Assembly: GCF_003149105.1 (NCBI RefSeq)
Contig: NZ_QGDS01000012.1
Location: 1-64,000 of the forward strand
DNA: 64,000 nt
Source of the DNA: Faecalicatena contorta
Lineage (GTDB): Bacteria; Bacillota; Clostridia; Lachnospirales; Lachnospiraceae
Direction of reading: 5' to 3'
Below, piece by piece: positions 26,070-34,767 of the stretch. How positions within the stretch are numbered: position 1 is the first letter of the stretch; every line of letters starts with the position of its first letter. Under the pieces are notes generated by a model, which worked only from the letters and a program-made list of their open reading frames with translations, was not told the origin of the DNA and ran no database searches. Position numbers and translations under genes: made by a program.

Positions 26070-28769
26070 ATGAAATGGAAGAAAGGAATTTGCCTTTTAG
26101 CGGCGATGCTGGTAAGTGTTTCTAATATCAGTTATGCAGAGGATATAGAAAATAGTACCGAAACATATGAAGATGGGACTACTGGGATTGGAATGGATGA
26201 GGGGCAAAATTCAGAACAAGATGCCAGTCAGAATTTGGAACAGAATGCAGGTCAAGATCCAAGCCAAAGTACTGAACAAAGTGCAGCTCAAAACACAGGG
26301 CAAAGTACTGAGCAAAATGCAGGTCAGAGTCTAGAGCAGGATATACCGCAGAGTATGGAACAAGATGAAAGAGAGTATGTTGTCTGGGGACAGGGGAAGG
26401 GTATTACACCGGAAACTCTGGATAGCAGGGATGACCAGTTTGCTCCTGTTTTTTCAGATTTGGTGATAGTCAAGGTAGAAACCTCTCTAAAGAATAAAAT
26501 TGAGACTTATTGGAAAAAGAATACTGAGGAAATTAATTTTGGTCAATTAATAAGTCAGGGACAAATACAAAATACAAAAGTTGCCTTTTATGAGTATGAG
26601 AATGCCATGATTTTCACTTCAGACTATGGAACCTATAGTATACGGCTTCCTATGCTGAATACATTTATTTCCAGTGGAGGAGTAGAGAGTCTTGGGGTCC
26701 CTCTCGGGGAACAGATTATAAAAAATGGCCATGCTTATCAAAAGTTTGAAAAAGGAACTGCGTCATGCAGGATAGAGAAGTGTGCAGATACTTTAGTAGT
26801 GCGCAGGAGAAATGTCTATTACTTCAAAAATACATTGGGTAATGGTGAAGCAGATAAAGTGGTGGCATATGGCAAAGCAGGGGATGAAGTACTAGTCGGA
26901 GACTGGGACGGAGATGGTCTGGATACCCTCTGTGTGAGAAGAGGAAATACCTATTATTTTAAAAACAGCATATCCAGCGGAGAAGCAGACTCAGTGATAC
27001 AATATGGTAAAGCAGGAGATGAAGTACTGGTTGGAGACTGGGATGGAGACGGTCTTGACACGCTCTGTGTAAGAAGAGGAAATACCTATTATTTTAAAAA
27101 CAGCATATCCAGTGGAGAAGCTGATTCTGTCATACAATATGGCAGAGCAGGAGACAAGGTACTGATTGGAGATTGGAACGGAGATGAATTAGATACGCTC
27201 TGTGTGAGACGGGGAAAAGAGTACCATTTTAAAAACAGCATATCCAGTGGCGCCGCAGATTCTATCATAATATATGGAAAAGCAGGAGATGAAGTTCTGG
27301 TAGGAGATTGGGATGGAGACGGTATGGATACGCTTTGCGTGCGGAGACAAAATGCATACTACATAAAAAACAGTATTCAAAGTGGTCCTGCAGATTTAAC
27401 TGTTCTTTATGGAAAAGCAAATGATGTCACCTACACAGGAGCCTGGGCTTCACAATCCAAAATAGAGAAAAATAATGCAGAAAATCTGAGCTTTAACAAT
27501 TCTCAGGGCTTTAATTATAGTAGGCTGACCCAGGCCTTTGCGGGGAATAGTGTGAATTCAACTGCTTTTCGGAAAAGCGCCGTAACAACACATGTGGATG
27601 CCGGCGGGAATCAGATTCAATATTGTGCATACTATGATTCTGATGGAACAATTGTACTTGCCAGGCGAACCAATGCAGGGGAATGGAGTTATCAGTGGAC
27701 AGACTTTAAAGGTGATATCGCGGATGCACACAATGTGGTATCTCTGGCAGTTGATGGAGCCGGCTATCTTCATATGGCATGGAGCCGGCATGCAGGAGCA
27801 TTGATGTATGCAAAATCAGAATCTCCCGGAACGATGACAATGATTCCAGGACAAATGATAGGGACCCTGGAGAACAACGTGACATATCCGGAATTCTATG
27901 TGCAGCCTTCCGGGGATATGTTTTTCTTATACAGAAACGGAAGTTCAGGAAATGGAAACATAGTTCTGAACAGATATAGCGTATCATCAGGAAGCTGGCA
28001 GAGAGTACAGGATAATCTGATTTCCGGAGAAGGAAGAATTTCTCCTTATTGGCAGGCGTGTGTTGATAGTATGGGCAAATTGCATATATCATGGGTTTGG
28101 AGAGAAACCGCGGATGCCTCTACAAATTATAACTTGTCGTACGCAGTTTCCTCAGATGCAAGTGGTAGCACTTTTGTGAATTCGTCTGGTGAAGTGCAGA
28201 CATTGCCGATTACAGAAGACAGAGCGAAGCCAATCTATCATATTCCAAAGGGGAGTGCATTGATTAACCAGACCGCTATGACAGCAGACGGGGAGGACAA
28301 GCCATATATCATCTCCTATTGGAGGGTAAATGGTGTAGTCCAGTATAATGTAATCCGTTTTACCGGAGAACAATGGATTATCTATAACACTGATATCCGA
28401 AATAGCAACTTTGATCTGTCCGGGGCAGGCACCAGGCAACTTCCCTGTGCCAGACCGCAGATTCTGGTGAATGGGGTAGGGGAAGATGTAGATATTTATG
28501 TGCTTTTTCGGGATGATGAGAGAGGCGGAAAGGCCTCTATTGCAAAATTAAGCTTGCAAGGTATGGAAATTATAACAGAAAAAATGATTGATATAACAGG
28601 TTCATCTTTAGAAGAGTGGGAACCCAATTATGATATTGCACTGTGGAATCAAAGTAAGAAAATCAACATTTTCATGCAGAAAGAATACTTTACTGCAGAT
28701 GGAAAGGAAAGTAAAAATCAAACAGAGTACATATATGTAACAGATGTGACTTCATTTTTAAATGAATAG
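26070..28769 (+). CDS. Secreted protein: LGFP-like segment, five DWDGDG repeats, BNR-like propeller
   Basis: An 899-residue secreted protein. The signal peptide (MKWKKGICLLAAMLVSVSN...SYA) ends near residue 24. A Q/E/S-rich spacer (about 45-105) follows, then a region with an LGVPLG...FEKG pattern like LGFP wall-binding repeats (~205-230). Five 45-residue repeats occupy residues ~239-460, each with VRRGN, YYFKNS, GEAD, YGKAGD and VGDWDGDG elements. The C-terminal ~400 residues resemble BNR_4-type beta-propellers, for example LHMAWSRHAG and LHISWVWRE blades. No catalytic residues are assigned. It is the first of three genes sharing the repeat module. Confidence 0.8.
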   Translation: MKWKKGICLLAAMLVSVSNISYAEDIENSTETYEDGTTGIGMDEGQNSEQDASQNLEQNAGQDPSQSTEQSAAQNTGQSTEQNAGQSLEQDIPQSMEQDEREYVVWGQGKGITPETLDSRDDQFAPVFSDLVIVKVETSLKNKIETYWKKNTEEINFGQLISQGQIQNTKVAFYEYENAMIFTSDYGTYSIRLPMLNTFISSGGVESLGVPLGEQIIKNGHAYQKFEKGTASCRIEKCADTLVVRRRNVYYFKNTLGNGEADKVVAYGKAGDEVLVGDWDGDGLDTLCVRRGNTYYFKNSISSGEADSVIQYGKAGDEVLVGDWDGDGLDTLCVRRGNTYYFKNSISSGEADSVIQYGRAGDKVLIGDWNGDELDTLCVRRGKEYHFKNSISSGAADSIIIYGKAGDEVLVGDWDGDGMDTLCVRRQNAYYIKNSIQSGPADLTVLYGKANDVTYTGAWASQSKIEKNNAENLSFNNSQGFNYSRLTQAFAGNSVNSTAFRKSAVTTHVDAGGNQIQYCAYYDSDGTIVLARRTNAGEWSYQWTDFKGDIADAHNVVSLAVDGAGYLHMAWSRHAGALMYAKSESPGTMTMIPGQMIGTLENNVTYPEFYVQPSGDMFFLYRNGSSGNGNIVLNRYSVSSGSWQRVQDNLISGEGRISPYWQACVDSMGKLHISWVWRETADASTNYNLSYAVSSDASGSTFVNSSGEVQTLPITEDRAKPIYHIPKGSALINQTAMTADGEDKPYIISYWRVNGVVQYNVIRFTGEQWIIYNTDIRNSNFDLSGAGTRQLPCARPQILVNGVGEDVDIYVLFRDDERGGKASIAKLSLQGMEIITEKMIDITGSSLEEWEPNYDIALWNQSKKINIFMQKEYFTADGKESKNQTEYIYVTDVTSFLNE
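26784..27450 (+). repeat. Five tandem 135-bp units in the propeller gene
   Basis: The unit encodes 45 residues: VGDWDGDG, then DTLCVRRGN, YYFKNS, SGEAD and YGKAGD. Units two and three (phase starts 26885 and 27020) are almost identical in DNA, including a run of over 30 identical bases, while units one, four and five have diverged. The DxDxDG loop looks like a calcium site. Confidence 0.9.
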
Positions 28770-28843
28770 GGGAGAAATGAAACCAGATTACAATGGAAGG
28801 TAATGATGAAATTACAGAAAGGACAAACGATAAGGGTGAGTAT

Positions 28844-31195
28844 ATGAAAAAACGATGGCTAGCAATCGGATTGAGTATTTGTCTGGCTTTAAGCATGTTT
28901 TCTACGCTGGACGTACGGGTTTCTGCGGAGGATGCAGGAGTGGCTCCGGCAGAGGAAACTATAGTTCCTCCAGAAGAAGGTGAAACAACTTTAGTGGAAG
29001 ACGAAACAGCTATACCGGCGCAGGAGGGGGATGTTTCTGAAGACGAAAAGGAGGAAATGTCAGAGGAAAATGAGGCTGATATTTCAGCGGAAGAGAATGC
29101 GGTGCCGTCAGAGGAAGAGAGTGTTACTCCTGTGGAAATCCAGATAATGGATGAATATGGAAATATTACTTACATCATGGATGAGGTTTCGCCGGTGGTG
29201 GAGGAACCTTCTATGAGAGCACGGACATTTGATGTTAGTGATAAGGTAGTGAACTTACGGGCAAAAAAAAATGGTACGGCGGCGGATGTTAAAAATCCTA
29301 TGAACTATACGGAATACGGAACAGGAAAAAAAGGGTACGTATATGGATACATGGGGGCGGATGCGGCATACCTGGGTACTGAAAACGGCAAAGTCAAATT
29401 TATGATTAGCGGTGTCATTGGGATGGTAAATGAAGCAGAGGTGCAAGTGGTAAGTCAAAGCGCTGAAAAAGTCAGCAGTTACTATGCAAATGGGACCAGC
29501 CTTATACATATAATCTGTTCCAATATGAATGCTGCTCCTAATGACTACAGAAGCGAGTTAAATGTTGGACCGCAACAGTCGTACATGAAAACAGGGACAA
29601 AGTATTATAGTTATGACGGACATTACTTTTATACAGATTACTCAGTTATGCTGGCTGATTATAGAAATAACACAAGAAGCCGATCTATCAATGCGCAAAG
29701 TCCTTATTACAATTATTATCAGTATCTGCCTTTTAGAAGCACGACTGGTTACACTGCCACACAATTGAGCAGCAAAATCAATGCAAAAACGAATAACAGT
29801 TCTAAAATCTGGAATCTTGGAAACAGCTTGATTACCAATCAGAATACATATGGAATAAATGCTCTTCTGGCGGCAGGGATTGCGGCAAACGAAAGTGCTT
29901 GGGGGAGAAGTGATATTGCCCAGGCAAAAAACAATATTTTTGGTTTAAATGCTGTTGATAATTCTCCGGGAACCAGTTCCGATACATATTCCACAGTGGA
30001 TGCATGTGTCAAAAACTTTGCAGAAGGCTGGATGTCAAAGAGATACTTGAACCCCAATAATGAAAATTATTATGGTGGCTTTTTGGGAAATAAAGCCAGT
30101 GGAGTTAATGTAAAGTATGCCTCTGACCCCTACTGGGGTGAAAAAGCAGCAGCCATTGCGTGGGGGTTGGACTCAGAAGGGAAAGACAGGTATAAATATA
30201 CTCTCGGGGTAAAGGACGTTATCAGTGGTACCGGATATATAAATTTGAATGTGAGGAAAGAAAGCAATGCTTCTTCTGCACAGCTCTTTACAGCAGGGCC
30301 CCAGACAGATCATTCTTTTCTTATCTTAGGACAAAGTAGTGAATTCTACAAAGTACAGAGCGATCCGGTATTGAACAGCGGGAGAACAGGAATTGACGGC
30401 TCTACTGGAAGATATGATTTTTCCAAGATGTATGCATATGTAAGCTCTAACTATGTGACTGTAGTATCCGGAAAAGTAAATCAGGGAACACCTGGAGAAG
30501 GCACTTCGCCTCCAGGTAAAACAGCAGATACATTAGCTGTGCGCAGAGGAAATACTTATTATTTTAAGTATTCCCTATCAGATGGAGTCGCTGATTTAAC
30601 AGTTCCCTACGGAAAAGCAAGTGATGAAGTGCTCATCGGCGATTGGGATGGGGACGGAGTGGACTCTCTGTGTGTACGCCGGGGAAATATTTACTACTTT
30701 AAAAACGGTTTATCCGGTGGAGAAGCTGATTATGTGGTAAGATACGGCAGGGCAGGCGATGAGGTTCTGGTAGGAGACTGGGACGGAAATGGCGTGGATA
30801 CGCTATGTGTGCGGCGAGGCAATACCTATTACATTAAAAATAGTCTGTCAGATGGTGAGGCGGACATTACGGTGCTGTATGGCCGGGCAAATGATACAGT
30901 CTTAGTAGGTGACTGGGATGGGGACGGAACAGATACATTATGTGTGCGCAGAGGAAATGTCTATTATTTTAAAAACAGCTTGTCAAATGGTGAGGCGGAT
31001 TCTGCCATTCCATATGGAAGAGCCACAGACCAGATACTAACCGGAGACTGGGATGGAGATGGCAAAGATACTCTGTGTGTACGGAGAGGCAATGCATATC
31101 ATATTAAAAACGGTATTGCTGAAGGTGTGGCTGATCAAGTAGTCTTATATGGAAAAGCAGATGATATCACATATGCGGGAAGATGGAAAAAATAA
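28844..31195 (+). CDS. Secreted GH73-type N-acetylglucosaminidase with DWDGDG repeats
   Basis: A 783-residue exported wall hydrolase that would cut glycan strands of peptidoglycan. A signal peptide (MKKRWLAIGLSICLALSMFS) precedes an acidic E-rich spacer (~30-105) and an SH3-like region. A glucosaminidase domain (~300-440) follows, with the likely catalytic Glu350 in ANESAWGRS and the NIFGLNA motif. A second SH3-like segment (ISGTGYINLNVRKESNA) follows. Five 45-residue repeats (~561-783) end in DDITYAGRWKK. I chose the ATG at 28844 because it gives a clean signal peptide and follows AAGGGTGAG. It lies 74 nt after the propeller gene. Confidence 0.88.
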   Translation: MKKRWLAIGLSICLALSMFSTLDVRVSAEDAGVAPAEETIVPPEEGETTLVEDETAIPAQEGDVSEDEKEEMSEENEADISAEENAVPSEEESVTPVEIQIMDEYGNITYIMDEVSPVVEEPSMRARTFDVSDKVVNLRAKKNGTAADVKNPMNYTEYGTGKKGYVYGYMGADAAYLGTENGKVKFMISGVIGMVNEAEVQVVSQSAEKVSSYYANGTSLIHIICSNMNAAPNDYRSELNVGPQQSYMKTGTKYYSYDGHYFYTDYSVMLADYRNNTRSRSINAQSPYYNYYQYLPFRSTTGYTATQLSSKINAKTNNSSKIWNLGNSLITNQNTYGINALLAAGIAANESAWGRSDIAQAKNNIFGLNAVDNSPGTSSDTYSTVDACVKNFAEGWMSKRYLNPNNENYYGGFLGNKASGVNVKYASDPYWGEKAAAIAWGLDSEGKDRYKYTLGVKDVISGTGYINLNVRKESNASSAQLFTAGPQTDHSFLILGQSSEFYKVQSDPVLNSGRTGIDGSTGRYDFSKMYAYVSSNYVTVVSGKVNQGTPGEGTSPPGKTADTLAVRRGNTYYFKYSLSDGVADLTVPYGKASDEVLIGDWDGDGVDSLCVRRGNIYYFKNGLSGGEADYVVRYGRAGDEVLVGDWDGNGVDTLCVRRGNTYYIKNSLSDGEADITVLYGRANDTVLVGDWDGDGTDTLCVRRGNVYYFKNSLSNGEADSAIPYGRATDQILTGDWDGDGKDTLCVRRGNAYHIKNGIAEGVADQVVLYGKADDITYAGRWKK
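30523..31192 (+). repeat. Five 135-bp repeat units in the GH73 gene
   Basis: Five copies of the VRRGN / KNSLSDGEAD / YGRAND / VGDWDGDG module form the C-terminal third. They match the arrays in the two neighbouring genes in number, order and terminal cap (TYAGRW). Confidence 0.88.
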
Positions 31196-31230
31196 GGTAT
31201 ATTATGAGTTGTATAAGAAGGAGAAATGGC

Positions 31231-32943
31231 TTGAGAAGGAAGAGTAGAAAAATACTGGTTGGAATCTTGGGAATATGTATATTGATGGGCAGCATATCTG
31301 CCAGTTTGCCTGTCTATGCAGAAGGTGAGGCGACACAGGATATCTCCCAGGAGATAATTATAGAGGAATCTGCTGAAGGTGCATACAATGAAATTCCGGA
31401 GACAGCAGGAATGGAAAATGAAGATATAGAAAGCGACGGTATAGGGGACCCGGGAACAGAAGAAAGTATTACGAATATTCAAGAACAGGATGGCCTTGGG
31501 GAACAGAGCGAAATGATGAAAAATAGCTGGCGTTACCAAAAGGGAGAGTTAATTAGAACTCCGCAGCTCCAGGCAAGAACAGCCTCTTATCCTTATGCAT
31601 GGCAAAAAGTGAATGGCGCTTATGTAAATAGTATTGGCAATCCAATTGAGGGGGCTGTGAAAAAAGGGATTGATGTTAGTTATGCACAAGGAGAGATTAA
31701 TTGGGAAAAAGTAAAGGCTGATGGAATAGAGTTTGCTATCATTCAATGTGGATTTGGAAACGATCATTCTTCTCAAGATGACAAGTACTGGGAACGTAAT
31801 GCCTCAGAATGCGAACGCCTAGGTATTCCCTATGGGGTTTATCTCTTTTCTTACGCAACAAATACAGCCATGGCAAAAAGCGAGGCAGAGCACGTGCTTA
31901 GATTAATCAGAGGACGCAATCTATCCTATCCAGTTTATTTTGATATGGAAATTAAAGCAGTAGAGAGTAAAACTGCAGCAGAGAAAGGGGAAATAGCAAA
32001 GACCTTTTGTGATATAGTGTCAGCAGCGGGATATAAGGTCGGAATTTATGCAAACTTATATTGGTGGGATACATATCTTACTAGCCCAGTATTTAATAAC
32101 CCTTCCTGGTCCAAATGGGTTGCACAGTACAATACAACCTGTAGTTATAATGGCCCTTATGATATTTGGCAATGTTCAGATACAGGAAGAGTGGCAGGAA
32201 TTAATGAAGATGTAGATTTGAATTTTCTGATGAATGCAGACCTGGCACCGCAGGATCCAGATGAAGATATTGCGGGAACAACCTTAGCTGTAAGGAGGGG
32301 CAATAAATATCATATTAAGTACTCACTGAAAAATGGGGAGGCAGATTTGGTAGTCCCTTATGGATATTCGACTGATGAAGTTCTCGTCGGAGACTGGAAT
32401 GGAGATGGGGTGGACACTCTTTGTGTGCGCAGGGGTAACACTTATTATTTTAAAAACAGTTTGTCAAGCGGAGAGGCGGACATAGTAGTCTCCTATGGAA
32501 AAGCTAATGATGTGGTGCTTGTCGGAGATTGGGACGGGGACGGAGTGGATACACTTTGCGTGCGCCGGGGAAATGCTTATCATATTAAAAATAACTTTGA
32601 GCCCGGAGTGGCTGACCAGGTCGTTCTCTATGGAAAAGCAGGAGATTCTGTACTGGTGGGAGATTGGGATGGAGATGGAAAAGATACTATTTGTGCGCGC
32701 CGGGGAAATACATATTACTTTAAAAACAGTTTATCCGAAGGAGAGGCAGACTCTGTGATCAAGTATGGTTGGGCTTCAGATTCTATATTAGTGGGAGACT
32801 GGAATAATGATGGAGTGGACACACTTTGTGTAAGAAGAGGAAATGCTTATCACATTAAAAATTCCATTCAAATTGGGGAAGCAGATAAAGTTGTGCTGTA
32901 TGGAAGAAAAGATGATGTCACTTATGCAGGTAAGTGGAAGTAA
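31231..32943 (+). CDS. Secreted GH25 lysozyme with DWDGDG repeats
   Basis: A 570-residue exported muramidase. A signal sequence (RRKSRKILVGILGICILM, cleaved after VYA) and an acidic spacer precede a GH25 domain (~145-345), with catalytic acidic residues visible as Asp148 (GIDVSYAQG), Asp238 and Glu240 (YFDMEIKA). Five 45-residue repeats (~349-570) follow and end TYAGKWK. I propose the TTG at 31231, which has AGAAGGAG 7 nt upstream. ATG codons at 31183 and 31204 are in frame, but the first overlaps the preceding gene and neither has as good a site. It is the third gene of the repeat-sharing set. Confidence 0.85.
   Translation: MRRKSRKILVGILGICILMGSISASLPVYAEGEATQDISQEIIIEESAEGAYNEIPETAGMENEDIESDGIGDPGTEESITNIQEQDGLGEQSEMMKNSWRYQKGELIRTPQLQARTASYPYAWQKVNGAYVNSIGNPIEGAVKKGIDVSYAQGEINWEKVKADGIEFAIIQCGFGNDHSSQDDKYWERNASECERLGIPYGVYLFSYATNTAMAKSEAEHVLRLIRGRNLSYPVYFDMEIKAVESKTAAEKGEIAKTFCDIVSAAGYKVGIYANLYWWDTYLTSPVFNNPSWSKWVAQYNTTCSYNGPYDIWQCSDTGRVAGINEDVDLNFLMNADLAPQDPDEDIAGTTLAVRRGNKYHIKYSLKNGEADLVVPYGYSTDEVLVGDWNGDGVDTLCVRRGNTYYFKNSLSSGEADIVVSYGKANDVVLVGDWDGDGVDTLCVRRGNAYHIKNNFEPGVADQVVLYGKAGDSVLVGDWDGDGKDTICARRGNTYYFKNSLSEGEADSVIKYGWASDSILVGDWNNDGVDTLCVRRGNAYHIKNSIQIGEADKVVLYGRKDDVTYAGKWK
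32275..32940 (+). repeat. Five 135-bp repeat units in the GH25 gene
   Basis: Five VRRGN modules with four DWDGDG/DWNGDG/DWNNDG loops between them make up the C-terminal 220 residues. One unit has CARRGN in place of CVRRGN. The array ends in the same cap as in the other two proteins. Confidence 0.88.
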
Positions 32944-32960
32944 CCATAAAAGAATAGCGA

Positions 32961-32998
32961 GAAGGCGGTGTTTGTTAAAAATGGCAGCACCGCTTTTT
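32961..32998 (+). terminator. Intrinsic terminator after the GH25 gene
   Basis: GCGGTG (32965-32970) pairs with CACCGC (32988-32993), and the stem extends by G-U and A-U pairs into a TTTTT run. It closes the secreted-protein operon. Confidence 0.65.
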
Positions 32999-33069
32999 CT
33001 TAATTATATATTTCATTACAGGAACAGGGAGCTCATAGGAAGAACTGCACGAAGATGGAAATTCACCGG

Positions 33070-33098
33070 TTGCTAGAGAATAGAAATAGTGTTATACT
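33070..33098 (+). promoter_or_regulatory. Probable promoter of the polysaccharide gene block
   Basis: TTGCTA (33070-33075) and TATACT (33093-33098) are 17 nt apart and 48 nt before the cytidylyltransferase start. This is the only good candidate for the run from 33146 to 41576. Confidence 0.5.
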
Positions 33099-33145
33099 TT
33101 ACAAATGTGAAAAGGCGTTTTCAGAGACATGAAGGAGAAAGATGA

Positions 33146-33862
33146 ATGAATTATGCAGTGATATTCGCAGGAGGAACTGGCACGAGAATGAACACAAAAA
33201 CACGTCCAAAACAGTTCCTTACATTACACGGAAAAGAAATCATTATATATACACTGGAACATTTCGAGAACCATCCGGACATAGACGGAATTTCGGTTGT
33301 TTGTATTGCAGAATGGATAGACTATCTAAAAAAGCTATTGGATAAATACCAGATAAAAAAGGTGAAATGGATTTCGGCCGGCGGCAGTACAGGACAGGAG
33401 TCTATCTATAATGGCCTCAATGCTATGCGCGAGGATATTGGCGGAGATTCTATTGTTCTGATTCATGATGGTGTCAGGCCGCTAATAAATGAAAAGCTCA
33501 TCTCTGAGAATATCAAAATGGCAAAGGAAAAAGGTTGTGCGGTTACTGTTGTACCGGCAACAGAGACCGTGATGCTGGTGGATGAAAATGAGCAGATTGT
33601 GCAGAGCGTTGACAGGCATAAGTGCCGGGTTGTGCGTGCCCCCCAGAGCTTTGTTTATCAAAATCTTCTGAAGGCACATGACCGGGCAAGAGAGATGGGG
33701 GTCGATAATATGATTGACTCTGCCACAATGATGTCTGAAGCAGGGTATACTTTATATCCGGTAGTCGGAAAAGCTGATAATATAAAGATAACTACTCCCT
33801 CTGATTTTTATACCTTTCGGGCAATTGTGGAGGCGGAGGAAAATTCACAGATTTTTGGATAA
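33146..33862 (+). CDS. IspD/TarI-family cytidylyltransferase
   Basis: A 238-residue CTP-dependent cytidylyltransferase. The N-terminal GGTGTRMNTKTRPKQFL loop binds CTP. HDGVRPLI (~112-119) and the VPATETVM segment are shared by IspD and TarI. The next gene is licD and the locus makes surface polymers, so activation of a polyol or similar phosphate as a CDP-donor (TarI-like) is more likely than isoprenoid synthesis, but sequence alone does not settle it. A reductase such as TarJ is not adjacent. AAGGAGAAAG precedes the ATG at 33146. Confidence 0.82.
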   Translation: MNYAVIFAGGTGTRMNTKTRPKQFLTLHGKEIIIYTLEHFENHPDIDGISVVCIAEWIDYLKKLLDKYQIKKVKWISAGGSTGQESIYNGLNAMREDIGGDSIVLIHDGVRPLINEKLISENIKMAKEKGCAVTVVPATETVMLVDENEQIVQSVDRHKCRVVRAPQSFVYQNLLKAHDRAREMGVDNMIDSATMMSEAGYTLYPVVGKADNIKITTPSDFYTFRAIVEAEENSQIFG

Positions 33863-33878
33863 AATTGTATAACAATGG

Positions 33879-34742
33879 ATGGCGATAATTATGGAAGAAT
33901 TTTACGATAAAATAACACTGCAAAAAGTGCAGCAAACACAGGCTGGAATTTTAAAAGATGTTTTAGCTTTGTGTGAAAAGTACAAGATTGATACTTTTAT
34001 TATTTTCGGGAGCGCACTGGGCGTCATACGCCACCAGGGCTTCATTCCCTGGGATGATGATATTGATATTGGAATATTCCGGGAAGACCTGGAGCGCTTT
34101 GAAAAAGCAGCAGAAGAAGAGCTTGGGGATAAATATGAATTTCTTACTTGTGAAACAAATAAAAATTATGCTTGTACAGTGACACATTTTCAGAAAAAGG
34201 GGACAAAGTTTATCTCAAGAGATGTGAAAAATTGTGATTACATTCCAGGAATTAATATTGATATTTTTGTATATGATCATCTTGCAGACGGATATATAGC
34301 AAGGAAATATCAGTATTTTATGACCTGGTTTTTAGGACGTCTTCTTTATCTTAGCGGAAAAGGAACTCCTTTTATCCCTTATCACGGATTAAAGAAGAGG
34401 ACGGCAGAATTTATCTGCAATATGGTACGCCTTTGTCTCAGGATACTCCATATTACTCCTATAAAGGTTTACCGAAGGTTTCAAAAAGTTTCACAGAGGT
34501 ACAATCACAAGCGTACTGAATATTATGCAGCCTTTGAGACTCCTAAGCCATGGGTTAATGCTATGAAAAAAAGTGATGTTTATCCTATGCAGAGAAAGCC
34601 TTTTATGGATTTTTATGTGAACATCCCCCAAAATACGGATCAGCTTTTGACCAGAATTTTTGGGGATTATATGAAACTGCCCCCGGAGGAAAAGCGTGTA
34701 AATCACAGGCCATATGTGATAGAGTTTGGAGAAGAACAATAA
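33879..34742 (+). CDS. LicD-family phosphotransferase
   Basis: A 287-residue LicD-type protein. The family signature is IFGSALGVIRHQGFIPWDDD with the metal-binding DDDIDI run near residues 58-63. LicD enzymes transfer phosphocholine or other phospho-groups from CDP-donors onto surface glycans. It lies 16 nt after the CDP-donor-forming cytidylyltransferase, which fits donor and transferase roles. The start is uncertain: ATG codons at 33879 and 33891 are both possible and both have weak binding sites. It ends within the upstream reading frame of the flippase gene. Confidence 0.88.
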   Translation: MAIIMEEFYDKITLQKVQQTQAGILKDVLALCEKYKIDTFIIFGSALGVIRHQGFIPWDDDIDIGIFREDLERFEKAAEEELGDKYEFLTCETNKNYACTVTHFQKKGTKFISRDVKNCDYIPGINIDIFVYDHLADGYIARKYQYFMTWFLGRLLYLSGKGTPFIPYHGLKKRTAEFICNMVRLCLRILHITPIKVYRRFQKVSQRYNHKRTEYYAAFETPKPWVNAMKKSDVYPMQRKPFMDFYVNIPQNTDQLLTRIFGDYMKLPPEEKRVNHRPYVIEFGEEQ

Positions 34743-34767
34743 AAAGCCTATTTGGAGGCAAATAAAT

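Noticed and set aside
33146..33862. Calling this gene ispD of the isoprenoid pathway
   Set aside because: The family is right, but the LicD neighbour and polysaccharide context favour a TarI-like role; the symbol was left blank.
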